Shown piece by piece: positions 34,785 through 42,200 of a DNA stretch of 64,000 nt (positions within the stretch are counted from its first letter, which is position 1; each line of letters starts with the position of its first letter). A program made the translations under genes and the position numbers. The stretch is from the NCBI GenBank assembly GCA_001544595.2, contig FCOH02000020.1, positions 41,500 to 105,499 on the forward strand. The letters run 5' to 3'. The notes under the pieces were generated by a model. The model was given only the letters and a program-made list of their open reading frames with translations. It had not been told where the DNA came from and did no database searches. This DNA is from Caballeronia peredens. Its GTDB lineage: Bacteria > Pseudomonadota > Gammaproteobacteria > Burkholderiales > Burkholderiaceae.

Positions 34785-35738
34785 TCACGCGATCGGCAGC
34801 ATCAGGAAGGTGTGCATCACGAGTTGGCCCAGCTCGTCGACGCGCTTGAGGAACTGCGTGAGCCACGCGTGCACGCCGGTTTCGAGAATCTGGCGGATGT
34901 CGGAGTACAGCACGTCCGCGCGCAACTTGCCGGCAAAGCGCTCGCATTGCTTCGACGCATCCGTGCGCAGTTTCGCGAGCGTCTCGCACACGCCGTCGAG
35001 CGATGCGATCAGCGAACGCGGCATCTGCTCGTTGAGGATCAGCAATTCGACAACGCGCGCCGGCGTCACCACGTCGCGATACACCTTGCGATAAATCTCG
35101 AGCGCCGAAACGGAACTGAGTATCGACGTCCAGTAATAGAAGTCTTCGAGCTGGCGCGCCGCCTCGCGCGAGTTCGGCGGCGCGTGGGCGAAGCGCACGT
35201 CGAGGATGCGCGCCGTGTTGTCCGCGCGCTCCAGATAGGCGCCGAGCTGCATGAAGAAGAACGCGTCGTCGCGCAATGCGGTGCCCTGCATCACGCCGCG
35301 GCACAGGTTCGAACGATACTTGACCCATTCGAACAGCGCATCCGGGCTCGTTTCGAGTTCGTGGTTCGCGAGCCGCTGATTGAATTCGAGCCACGTGAAG
35401 TTGATAGTCTCCCAGCCTTCGGTCGTGAGCGTGCCGCGCACCGCGCGCGCGTTCTCGCGCGTCGCTTGCAGACACGAGAGAATACTCGACGCATTGCGCG
35501 CGTCCGCGACCATGAAGTGCTGCATGTCCTCGCGCGCATGCGAGCCCGGATGACGCGCGTCGAACATCTCTTCCAGCTCCGAGATCTTCAGCACCGAGCG
35601 TTGCGCGCGCGCCTCCTGTTCGGGCGTTTGCGGCAGGAGCGAGCCTTCCAGATTGATGTCGAGCATGCGCGCGGTGTTCTCCGCGCGTTCCATGTAGCGC
35701 GCCATCCAGAACAGGTGATCGGCAGTGCGGCTCAGCAT
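34785..35738 (-). CDS. Alpha-E domain protein
   Basis: All-helical protein of 317 residues starting MLSRTADHLFWMARYMERAE, the hallmark of the alpha-E family, with a second similar segment FFFMQLGAYLERADNTARIL. The family almost always sits beside circularly permuted ATP-grasp and transglutaminase genes, as here, and is proposed to act in the same peptide-forming pathway. Its biochemical role is not settled. It lies 18 bp after the ATP-grasp gene. Confidence 0.93.
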   Translation of the reverse strand: MLSRTADHLFWMARYMERAENTARMLDINLEGSLLPQTPEQEARAQRSVLKISELEEMFDARHPGSHAREDMQHFMVADARNASSILSCLQATRENARAVRGTLTTEGWETINFTWLEFNQRLANHELETSPDALFEWVKYRSNLCRGVMQGTALRDDAFFFMQLGAYLERADNTARILDVRFAHAPPNSREAARQLEDFYYWTSILSSVSALEIYRKVYRDVVTPARVVELLILNEQMPRSLIASLDGVCETLAKLRTDASKQCERFAGKLRADVLYSDIRQILETGVHAWLTQFLKRVDELGQLVMHTFLMLPIA

Positions 35739-35756
35739 GACGGTGTGTGCAGTGAG

Positions 35757-37163
35757 TTAAGCGACCATCCAGGTGTCTTTGGTTCCGCCGCCCTGCGACG
35801 AATTGACGACGAGCGATCCTTCGCGCAACGCGACGCGCGTGAGGCCGCCCGCGCACATCGACACTTCGCGGCCCGAGAGCACGAACGGCCGCAAGTCGAT
35901 ATGACGCGGCGCGATGCCCGCCTCGACGAACGTCGGGCACGCGGACAGCGCGAGCGTCGGCTGCGCGATATAGCCTTCGGGCCGCGCGACGAGCCGCGCG
36001 CGAAAGGCTTCGATTTCATCGGCCGTCGACGCGGGCCCGACGAGCATGCCGTAGCCGCCCGCGCCGTGCACTTCCTTCACGACGAGTTCGCCGAGATGCG
36101 CGAGCGTGTACGCGAGTTCATCGGGCTTGCGGCACTGGTAGGTCGGCACGTTGTTGAGTATGGGCGTCTCGCCGAGATAGAACTCGATCATGTCCGGCAC
36201 GAACGGGTAGATGGATTTGTCGTCGGCAATGCCGGTGCCCATCGCGTTCGCGAGCGTCACGCGTCCCGCGCGATACGACGTGAGCAGCCCCGGAATGCCG
36301 AGCGCCGAATCAGCACGAAAGGCGAGCGGATCGAGAAAATCGTCATCGACGCGGCGATAGATCACGTCGACGCGGCGCGGTCCGTGCGTCGTGCGCATGA
36401 AGACGTAGTTGTCGTCGACGAACAGGTCCTTGCCCTCGACGAGTTCCACGCCCATCTGCTGCGCGAGAAACGTGTGCTCGAAGTAAGCGGAGTTGTACAT
36501 GCCGGGCGTCAGCACGACGACGGCCGGATCGTCGACGCCTTCGGGCGCGATCGAACGCAGCGTTTCCAGCAGCAGGTCGGGATAATGCGCGACCGGCGCG
36601 ACGCGGTTCTGCACGAAAAGCTCGGGAAAGAGCCGCATCATCATCTTGCGGTTTTCCAGCATGTACGAGACGCCCGAGGGCACGCGCAGGTTGTCCTCCA
36701 GCACGTAGAACTCGCCCGCCGCGCCCGCGCGCACCACGTCGATGCCGGCGATGTGCGCGTACACGTCGAGCGGCACGTCGACGCCCTGCATCTCCGGGCG
36801 ATACTGCGCGTTCGTATAGACCTGCTCGGCCGGAATGCGCCCGGCGAGCACGATGTCGCCGTCGTGATAGATGTCGTGGAGAAACAGATTGAGCGCCTGC
36901 ACGCGCTGCCTCAGGCCCGCTTCGAGCACGCGCCATTCGTCGCCGGGAATGATGCGCGGAATCATGTCGAACGGAATGAGCCGCTCCGTGCCGGACAGGT
37001 CGCCGTTCACCGCGAACGTGATGCCCACGCGGCGGAACAGCACGTCCGCCTCGGCACGCTTGCGCGCGATCGTCTCGGGGCTCTGAATCGAGAGCCAGCG
37101 CGAAAACCGTGCGTAATGGCTGCGCACGGTGTCGTCCTGACGCATTTCATCGTAGATCTGCAT
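35757..37163 (-). CDS. Circularly permuted type 2 ATP-grasp protein
   Basis: Protein of 468 residues predicted to use ATP to join a carboxylate to an amine. Motifs include ERLIPFDMIPRIIPGDEW, NLFLHDIYHDG, EDNLRVPSGVSYMLENRK, VVVLTPGMYNSAYFEHTFLA, VKEVHGAGGYGMLVGP and the C-terminal NSSQGGGTKDTW. It is the first gene of the minus-strand operon with alpha-E, transglutaminase-like and Anbu genes. The product of this conserved system has not been identified. Confidence 0.94.
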   Translation of the reverse strand: MQIYDEMRQDDTVRSHYARFSRWLSIQSPETIARKRAEADVLFRRVGITFAVNGDLSGTERLIPFDMIPRIIPGDEWRVLEAGLRQRVQALNLFLHDIYHDGDIVLAGRIPAEQVYTNAQYRPEMQGVDVPLDVYAHIAGIDVVRAGAAGEFYVLEDNLRVPSGVSYMLENRKMMMRLFPELFVQNRVAPVAHYPDLLLETLRSIAPEGVDDPAVVVLTPGMYNSAYFEHTFLAQQMGVELVEGKDLFVDDNYVFMRTTHGPRRVDVIYRRVDDDFLDPLAFRADSALGIPGLLTSYRAGRVTLANAMGTGIADDKSIYPFVPDMIEFYLGETPILNNVPTYQCRKPDELAYTLAHLGELVVKEVHGAGGYGMLVGPASTADEIEAFRARLVARPEGYIAQPTLALSACPTFVEAGIAPRHIDLRPFVLSGREVSMCAGGLTRVALREGSLVVNSSQGGGTKDTWMVA

Positions 37164-37301
37164 CGCGGCGTCCTTCGTTTTTCAGCGCGTTTCATTGCAG
37201 TATCGGACGAAAGTGCGCGACATGTGCCACTTTTTTCACGCGCGCTCATGGTGCACGGCTGTTTCGCGCTAGACTTTCCGCTTATCGCCCTACGTTTCAA
37301 T

Positions 37302-38891
37302 ATGTCCGACGCCCTCGAAGACGAAGCCGATTCGCTGGCCGATGCCCTGCTCGCAGGCCTCGCGCGTCCGATCGTGTTCGTCGATCTCGAAACCACCGGC
37401 GCGGACGCGACCGTCGATCGCATCACGGAAATCGGCGTCGTGGAAGCGAGCGCGGCGGGCATCGAGCGCTGGAGCGTGCTCGTCGATCCCGGCGTGCCGG
37501 TGCCGCCCTTCGTGTCGCGCCTGACGGGCATCGACGACGCCATGCTGCGCGGCCAGCCGAGCTTCGAATCGCTCGCGCCCGCGCTCGCCGAACGCCTGCA
37601 CGGCAAGCTCTTCGTCGCGCACAACGCGCGCTTCGATTACGGCTTTCTCAAGAACGAATTTCGCCGCGCGGGCATCGCCTTTCGCGCGGATACGCTGTGC
37701 ACGGTGCGGCTGTCGCGCGCGCTGTTTCCATCGGTCGAACGGCATGGTCTCGATGCGCTCATCGCTCGGCTGAATCTCGCGCCCGAAGGACGCCATCGCG
37801 CACTCGCCGACGCCGATCTGCTCTGGCAGTTCTGGCAGAAGATTCACGCGCTCTATTCGCAGGATCTCGTCGATGCCGCGATCAAGGCGCTCGTGAAGCG
37901 CGCGAGCCTGCCCCCGGCGCTGCCGGAAGGCGCGCTCGATGCGCTGCCGTCTACACCCGGCGTCTATCTCTTTCACGGCGACGACGACGTGCCGCTCTAC
38001 GTCGGCAAGAGCATCAACCTGAAACAGCGCGTCGCGGCGCATTTTTCGGGCGATCACCGGCTCGCGAAAGACTTGTCGATCTCGCAGACCATCCGTCGTA
38101 TCGAATGCCGCGAGACGGCCGGAGAACTCGGCGCGCTGCTGCTCGAAGCGAAGCTCGTGAAAGAACTGAGGCCCACGCACAACCGGCTGCTCAAGGGCAT
38201 ATCGGGCGCGTCGGGCGCGTGTGCGTGGCAATGGCTGCCGGGCGCCCGGGCGCCCGTTCTTCTGAAGGCCGACAGGCGCGATCTTTCGCGTGAAGAACAT
38301 CTGTTCGGCGTGTTCGCGTCACGCGCGAAGGCGCACGCGTTCCTTCGCCATCTCGCCGATGAACACAGCCTCTGTCACGCGACGCTCGGGCTCGAAAAAG
38401 CGCCGACGTCGCGCGGGCGCGGCTGCTTCGGCTATCAGGTGAAACGTTGCCTCGGATCGTGCGCGGGCATCGAAACATTCGCCGATCATGCGGCACGCGC
38501 GCTCGCCGCACTGGAAAGCGCGCGCCTCGTGCGCTGGCCGCACGACGGACCGGTCGCCATCGCCGAGCGCGATGCGCAGAACGGCGGCGAGGCATGGCAT
38601 GTGATCGATCGCTGGTGCTATCTCGGCACGTGCGCGACGCGCGACGACATCGCGCCGCTGCTCGCCGCCGCGCCCGATCTCCGTCCGTTCGACAGCGATG
38701 TCTACAGCCTGCTCGCGAAGCGCCTCGCGTCCGGACAACTGCAATGGATCGCATGCGACGCGCGGCCGTCGTTTCATCTCGTCGTACAAGATGCGCCCGC
38801 TCGCGCCGTCATCGCGCGGCAGGCGAAAGGCACGGCGGGCGCGACGCAACGCCGCGCGATCGCATCGGACCAGTTCGCGCTGGCGTTCTAG
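37302..38891 (+). CDS. DnaQ-type 3'-5' exonuclease fused to GIY-YIG (UvrC/Cho-like) nuclease
   Basis: Protein of 529 residues. Residues ~22-190 are a DEDD exonuclease like DNA polymerase III epsilon, with Asp28/Glu30 in VFVDLETTG, then HNARFDYGFL and the C-terminal His-Asp in RHRALADADL. Residues ~215-310 are a GIY-YIG nuclease (PGVYLFHGDDDVPLYVGKS, LKQRVAAHF, EAKLVKELRPTHN) as in UvrC and Cho. A Cys pair region (CFGYQVKRCLGSC) follows, also UvrC-like. It probably cuts and trims damaged DNA; the fusion is known in beta-proteobacteria. The ATG at 37302 begins the conserved N-terminus but lacks a strong ribosome site. Confidence 0.9.
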   Translation: MSDALEDEADSLADALLAGLARPIVFVDLETTGADATVDRITEIGVVEASAAGIERWSVLVDPGVPVPPFVSRLTGIDDAMLRGQPSFESLAPALAERLHGKLFVAHNARFDYGFLKNEFRRAGIAFRADTLCTVRLSRALFPSVERHGLDALIARLNLAPEGRHRALADADLLWQFWQKIHALYSQDLVDAAIKALVKRASLPPALPEGALDALPSTPGVYLFHGDDDVPLYVGKSINLKQRVAAHFSGDHRLAKDLSISQTIRRIECRETAGELGALLLEAKLVKELRPTHNRLLKGISGASGACAWQWLPGARAPVLLKADRRDLSREEHLFGVFASRAKAHAFLRHLADEHSLCHATLGLEKAPTSRGRGCFGYQVKRCLGSCAGIETFADHAARALAALESARLVRWPHDGPVAIAERDAQNGGEAWHVIDRWCYLGTCATRDDIAPLLAAAPDLRPFDSDVYSLLAKRLASGQLQWIACDARPSFHLVVQDAPARAVIARQAKGTAGATQRRAIASDQFALAF

Positions 38892-38894
38892 CGT

Positions 38895-39638
38895 TCAGGC
38901 AATTCCGCCGTTTGCGCGCAGCACCTGACCGTTGACCCAGCCCGCGTCCGGTCCGACGAGAAACGCGACCACGGACGCGATATCCTCCGGCTGGCCGAGG
39001 CGTTCCAGCGGCGGCATCTTCGAGAACGCGGCGATCTGCTCGTCGGTCTTGCCGTCGAGAAACAGCGACGTCGCCACCGGCCCCGGCGCAACCGCGTTCA
39101 CCGTGATGCCGCGGCCGCGCAACTCCTTCGCGAACACATGCGTGAACGATTCGACCGCGGCCTTCGTGGCGTTGTAGATCGCATAGCCGGGCATGTTGAG
39201 CGCGAGCGTCGTGCTCGAGAAGTTGACGATGCGCCCGCCGCCGTTCATGCGCGCCGCCGCTTCGCGCAGCGTGTTGAAGGTGCCGCGCACGTTGATGCCG
39301 AAGGTCTGATCGTAGAGCGCGTCGCTCGTGTCCGCGAGCGGCAGCGTCTTCAGCACGCCCGCGTTGTTGACGAGCGCATCGACCGGGCCGAGCTGCGCTT
39401 CGACCGCCTCGAACATGCGCCGCACGTCGTCGGCATTCGCGACGTCGGCCTTCACGGCGAGCGCCGCGCCGCCCGCCTCGCGCAATTCGGCGACGAGCGC
39501 GTCGGCTTCCTTCGCGCTCGATGCATAGTTCACTGCGACCGCAAAGCCGTCGCGCGCGAGACGCCGCGCGATCGCGGCGCCGATGCCGCGCGATGCGCCC
39601 GTGACGATCGCGACGCGTTTCGTTTCCGTCTGACTCAT
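38895..39638 (-). CDS. SDR-family oxidoreductase
   Basis: Short-chain dehydrogenase of 247 residues with TGASRGIG, NNAG, an intact Ser (NFSSTT) and the active-site YNATK. GAGGAGCAC precedes the ATG. The sequence is 3-ketoacyl-ACP-reductase-like, but the substrate is not known. It is divergent from a LysR regulator, which probably controls it. It converges with the exonuclease gene, 3 bp apart. Confidence 0.92.
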   Translation of the reverse strand: MSQTETKRVAIVTGASRGIGAAIARRLARDGFAVAVNYASSAKEADALVAELREAGGAALAVKADVANADDVRRMFEAVEAQLGPVDALVNNAGVLKTLPLADTSDALYDQTFGINVRGTFNTLREAAARMNGGGRIVNFSSTTLALNMPGYAIYNATKAAVESFTHVFAKELRGRGITVNAVAPGPVATSLFLDGKTDEQIAAFSKMPPLERLGQPEDIASVVAFLVGPDAGWVNGQVLRANGGIA

Positions 39639-39761
39639 GATGTGCTCCTCAAAGTGGGCTGTTCGATGAGAAGCATGATGAATCATTCCGTTTCCGCGAT
39701 CATCGTGCGTGGCTTAGTATCATCGTTCCAGTTGCTTCAACAATTCCAGAGCACATTCAGC

Positions 39762-40685
39762 ATGGATCGATTCCAGGAAATGCAGGTGTTCGTGCGCATC
39801 GCGGAACGGCACAGCTTCACGCAGGCCGCCGACGATCTGCAGATACCGCGCGCCACCGTCACCAATCTGATGAAACGCATGGAAGCGCGGCTCGGCGCGC
39901 GCCTGCTCGAACGCACGACGCGCACCGTGCGCCTCACGCACGACGGCGAAGCGCATTACCGGCGCTGCGTGCGCCTGATTGCGGATCTGGAGGAAGCGGA
40001 AGGCTCGTTCCGGCATACCGAGCCGAAAGGCTTGTTGCGCGTGAATCTGCAAGGCACGCTCGCGCGCTATTTCATCATGCCCGGATTGCCGGCGTTTCTC
40101 GAACGCTATGGACAGATCGAACTGCATATCGGCGAGGACGACAGGCTCGTCGACCTCGTGCGCGAAGGCGTCGATTGCGTGCTGCGCGCGGGCACGTTGC
40201 AGGATTCGTCGATGATCGGCCGCCGCGTCGCGCTGCTCGAACAGGTGACGGTGGCGAGTCCGGCTTATCTGTCGCGCGAAGGCGTGCCGGACGATCTCGA
40301 GGCGCTCGCGTCGCATCGCGCGGTGAACTATCTGTCGAGCGCGACGGGCCGCGTGGTGCCGCTGGAATTCACGCTGGACGATCGAATCGAAGCGATCGAA
40401 CTGAAGGCCACGGTATCCGTGACGGGCGTCGAGATGTACACGCAGGCCGCGCTCGCAGGATTCGGCATCATTCAGGTGCCGCGCTATCACGTCGATGATG
40501 CGCTCGCCGACGGCCGCCTGCAACGCGTACTTCCAGAGATAGCACCACCGCCGATGCCGGTGTCGGTGCTCTATCCGCATAGCCGGCAGTTGTCGGCGCG
40601 CGTGCGGGTTTTCGCGGACTGGATCAGCACGATCTTCGCGCAGAACAATGGGTCCGTCCGGGCAGACATCGAAGCGCAAAAGTAA
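39762..40685 (+). CDS. LysR-family transcriptional regulator
   Basis: DNA-binding regulator of 307 residues with an N-terminal winged helix (MDRFQEMQVFVRIAERHSFT, then RATVTNLMKRMEARLGARLL) and a periplasmic-binding-like effector domain. It belongs to the large group of LysR proteins that control a divergent oxidoreductase; the SDR gene starts 124 bp away in the opposite direction. The ATG at 39762 is fixed by the family N-terminus. A bidirectional terminator follows. Confidence 0.94.
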   Translation: MDRFQEMQVFVRIAERHSFTQAADDLQIPRATVTNLMKRMEARLGARLLERTTRTVRLTHDGEAHYRRCVRLIADLEEAEGSFRHTEPKGLLRVNLQGTLARYFIMPGLPAFLERYGQIELHIGEDDRLVDLVREGVDCVLRAGTLQDSSMIGRRVALLEQVTVASPAYLSREGVPDDLEALASHRAVNYLSSATGRVVPLEFTLDDRIEAIELKATVSVTGVEMYTQAALAGFGIIQVPRYHVDDALADGRLQRVLPEIAPPPMPVSVLYPHSRQLSARVRVFADWISTIFAQNNGSVRADIEAQK

Positions 40686-40725
40686 AAGAGGCCAGCCTCC
40701 CGTTCAAGGGAAACTGGCCTCTTTT
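40684..40725. terminator. Bidirectional rho-independent terminator
   Basis: AAAAGAGGCCAG and CTGGCCTCTTTT form a 12-bp stem around an 18-nt loop that can itself pair (CTCCC/GGGAA region). T-runs follow on both strands, so it serves the LysR gene and the convergent HU gene. Confidence 0.9.
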
Positions 40726-40777
40726 CATGAAGCTTCGATTTCGCCAACGAAACCGAAGCCCGAACGCCATGCGCGAA

Positions 40778-41233
40778 TTAAAGCGCTGCGTCCTTCAGCT
40801 TCTTCAGCGCGCGCGCTTTGATGCGAACGCTTGCCGGCTTGGCCGGGAACCAGCGCTCGGCGCCCGTGAACGGGTCCTTGCCGAAGCGCTTCTTCTTCGC
40901 CGGCACGGCTTGCGCGGAGATCTTGAGAATGCCCGACAGCGTGAATTCGCCGGCGCCCTTCTTGTGGATCGAGCCGAGGATGGTGTCTTCCAACGCGACC
41001 ATCACGGCCTTGACCGCCTTCACGTCAACAGCGGCGCGCTCGGCGAGATGATTCGCGAGCGATGCCTTCGTGAACGTATCCTTGATCGGCGAGGGAGCGC
41101 CGGTGGTCTTCTTCGCGGCTACTTTCTTCGCGGCAACCTTCGGTGCTGCAGCTTTCTTTGCCGGTGCGGCGGTCTTCGCCGTGGCCTTCTTGGCCGGCGC
41201 TTTCTTGGCAGCGGTTTTAGCGGAAGTCGGCAT
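40778..41233 (-). CDS. HU-family DNA-binding protein with Ala/Lys-rich histone H1-like tail
   Basis: Nucleoid protein of 151 residues. The N-terminal ~45 residues are a low-complexity Lys/Ala/Pro tail (KKAPAKKATAKTAAPAKK and similar), like eukaryotic H1 C-termini. The remaining ~100 residues are an HU/IHF fold with FTKASLANHLAERAAV, the flexible arm region KKRFGKDPFTGAERWFPAKP and VRIKARALKKLKDA. Such tailed HU proteins are known in Burkholderia and relatives and compact DNA. It ends next to the bidirectional terminator. Confidence 0.93.
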   Translation of the reverse strand: MPTSAKTAAKKAPAKKATAKTAAPAKKAAAPKVAAKKVAAKKTTGAPSPIKDTFTKASLANHLAERAAVDVKAVKAVMVALEDTILGSIHKKGAGEFTLSGILKISAQAVPAKKKRFGKDPFTGAERWFPAKPASVRIKARALKKLKDAAL

Positions 41234-41432
41234 GTTTCTCCTACCTGTTTTTGGTCAGTGATATTCGAATACGTTCGCACCGATGCGTTCGTATCACGCC
41301 GGATTCTACATATAGCAAGCGAGTTCGTGCGAGTCTTTTGCGCTTTTATATCGTTTTTACAGGGGTTTTTCGTGGCGTCGCGCAGACAAGTGCGCCAACG
41401 AAGCATCGTTGCGATGTTCGACGATGCCTCGA

Positions 41433-42200
41433 TCACTGCGCGAACGAGCGATGCGCGATGTGCGCGATGAGCGGATAGTGATCCGACGCGATGCGAGAAA
41501 GCCGTGTGCGATGCACGTCGACACGCATCAGGCGTTCGCCCGGATGCACCCAGATCCGGTCGAGCGCGAAGAGCGGGCAGCGCGTCGGAAAGGTGCGCAA
41601 CGCGCTCGCGCGATGAAAGTGCGTGACGAGCCGCCTGAGCGTGCGGCCATACACGAACCACTCGTTGAGATCGCCGAGCAGGATGACGGGCAGCGCGGGC
41701 GTATCGAAGCTTCGCAGCACTTGCTCCACTTGCGCGCGCCTTTCGCTCGATGCAAGACCGAGATGCGTCGCCACGACGCGCCATAGTTCGCCGCCGCAAT
41801 CGATATCGGCATCGAGCGCGCCGCGCGGCTCGCGGCTCCCGAACGAAAGATCGAGCGTGCGCACCGCGCGCACCGGATAGCGCGTGAGCACCGCATTGCC
41901 GTAACGCCGCTCAGGCGTATCGAGCGTCGGGCCCGCCACCGCGTGCAGGTTCGTCATGCGTTGCAGCAACTCGAGCACGTCGCGCGCGCCGCTGCCGCCC
42001 AGCGGCACTTCCTGCAACGCGAAGATGTCGGCGTCGATCTCGGCGAGCACCAGGCCGATGCGCTCCGGCGCGAAGCGGCCATCGATGCCCACCGCGCCAT
42101 GCAGGTTGTAAGTCGCAATGCGCAGTTCGCGCGCACGGACATCGTTCACGGCGGCATTCGCGGCTTCGTTCTCGATCGCGCAGTCGTGCATCAGCATCAT
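41433..42200 (-). CDS. Endonuclease/exonuclease/phosphatase (EEP) family protein
   Basis: Metal-dependent hydrolase of 255 residues with the DNase I-like fold: RIATYNLHGA, DADIFALQEV with the metal Glu, VATHLGL, ILLGDLNEW and the C-terminal SDHYPLIAHI. The family includes phosphodiesterases acting on DNA, lipids or sugars; the substrate here is unknown. Its ATG overlaps the stop of the upstream phospholipase D-VTT gene (ATGA), and such pairs recur in beta-proteobacteria, which suggests a phospholipid role. Confidence 0.9.
   Translation of the reverse strand: MMLMHDCAIENEAANAAVNDVRARELRIATYNLHGAVGIDGRFAPERIGLVLAEIDADIFALQEVPLGGSGARDVLELLQRMTNLHAVAGPTLDTPERRYGNAVLTRYPVRAVRTLDLSFGSREPRGALDADIDCGGELWRVVATHLGLASSERRAQVEQVLRSFDTPALPVILLGDLNEWFVYGRTLRRLVTHFHRASALRTFPTRCPLFALDRIWVHPGERLMRVDVHRTRLSRIASDHYPLIAHIAHRSFAQ

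Noticed and set aside
34107..37301. Long in-frame extension upstream of the exonuclease-GIY-YIG gene
   Set aside because: The extension lies opposite the transglutaminase, alpha-E and ATP-grasp genes and has shadow composition; the real N-terminus starts at 37302.
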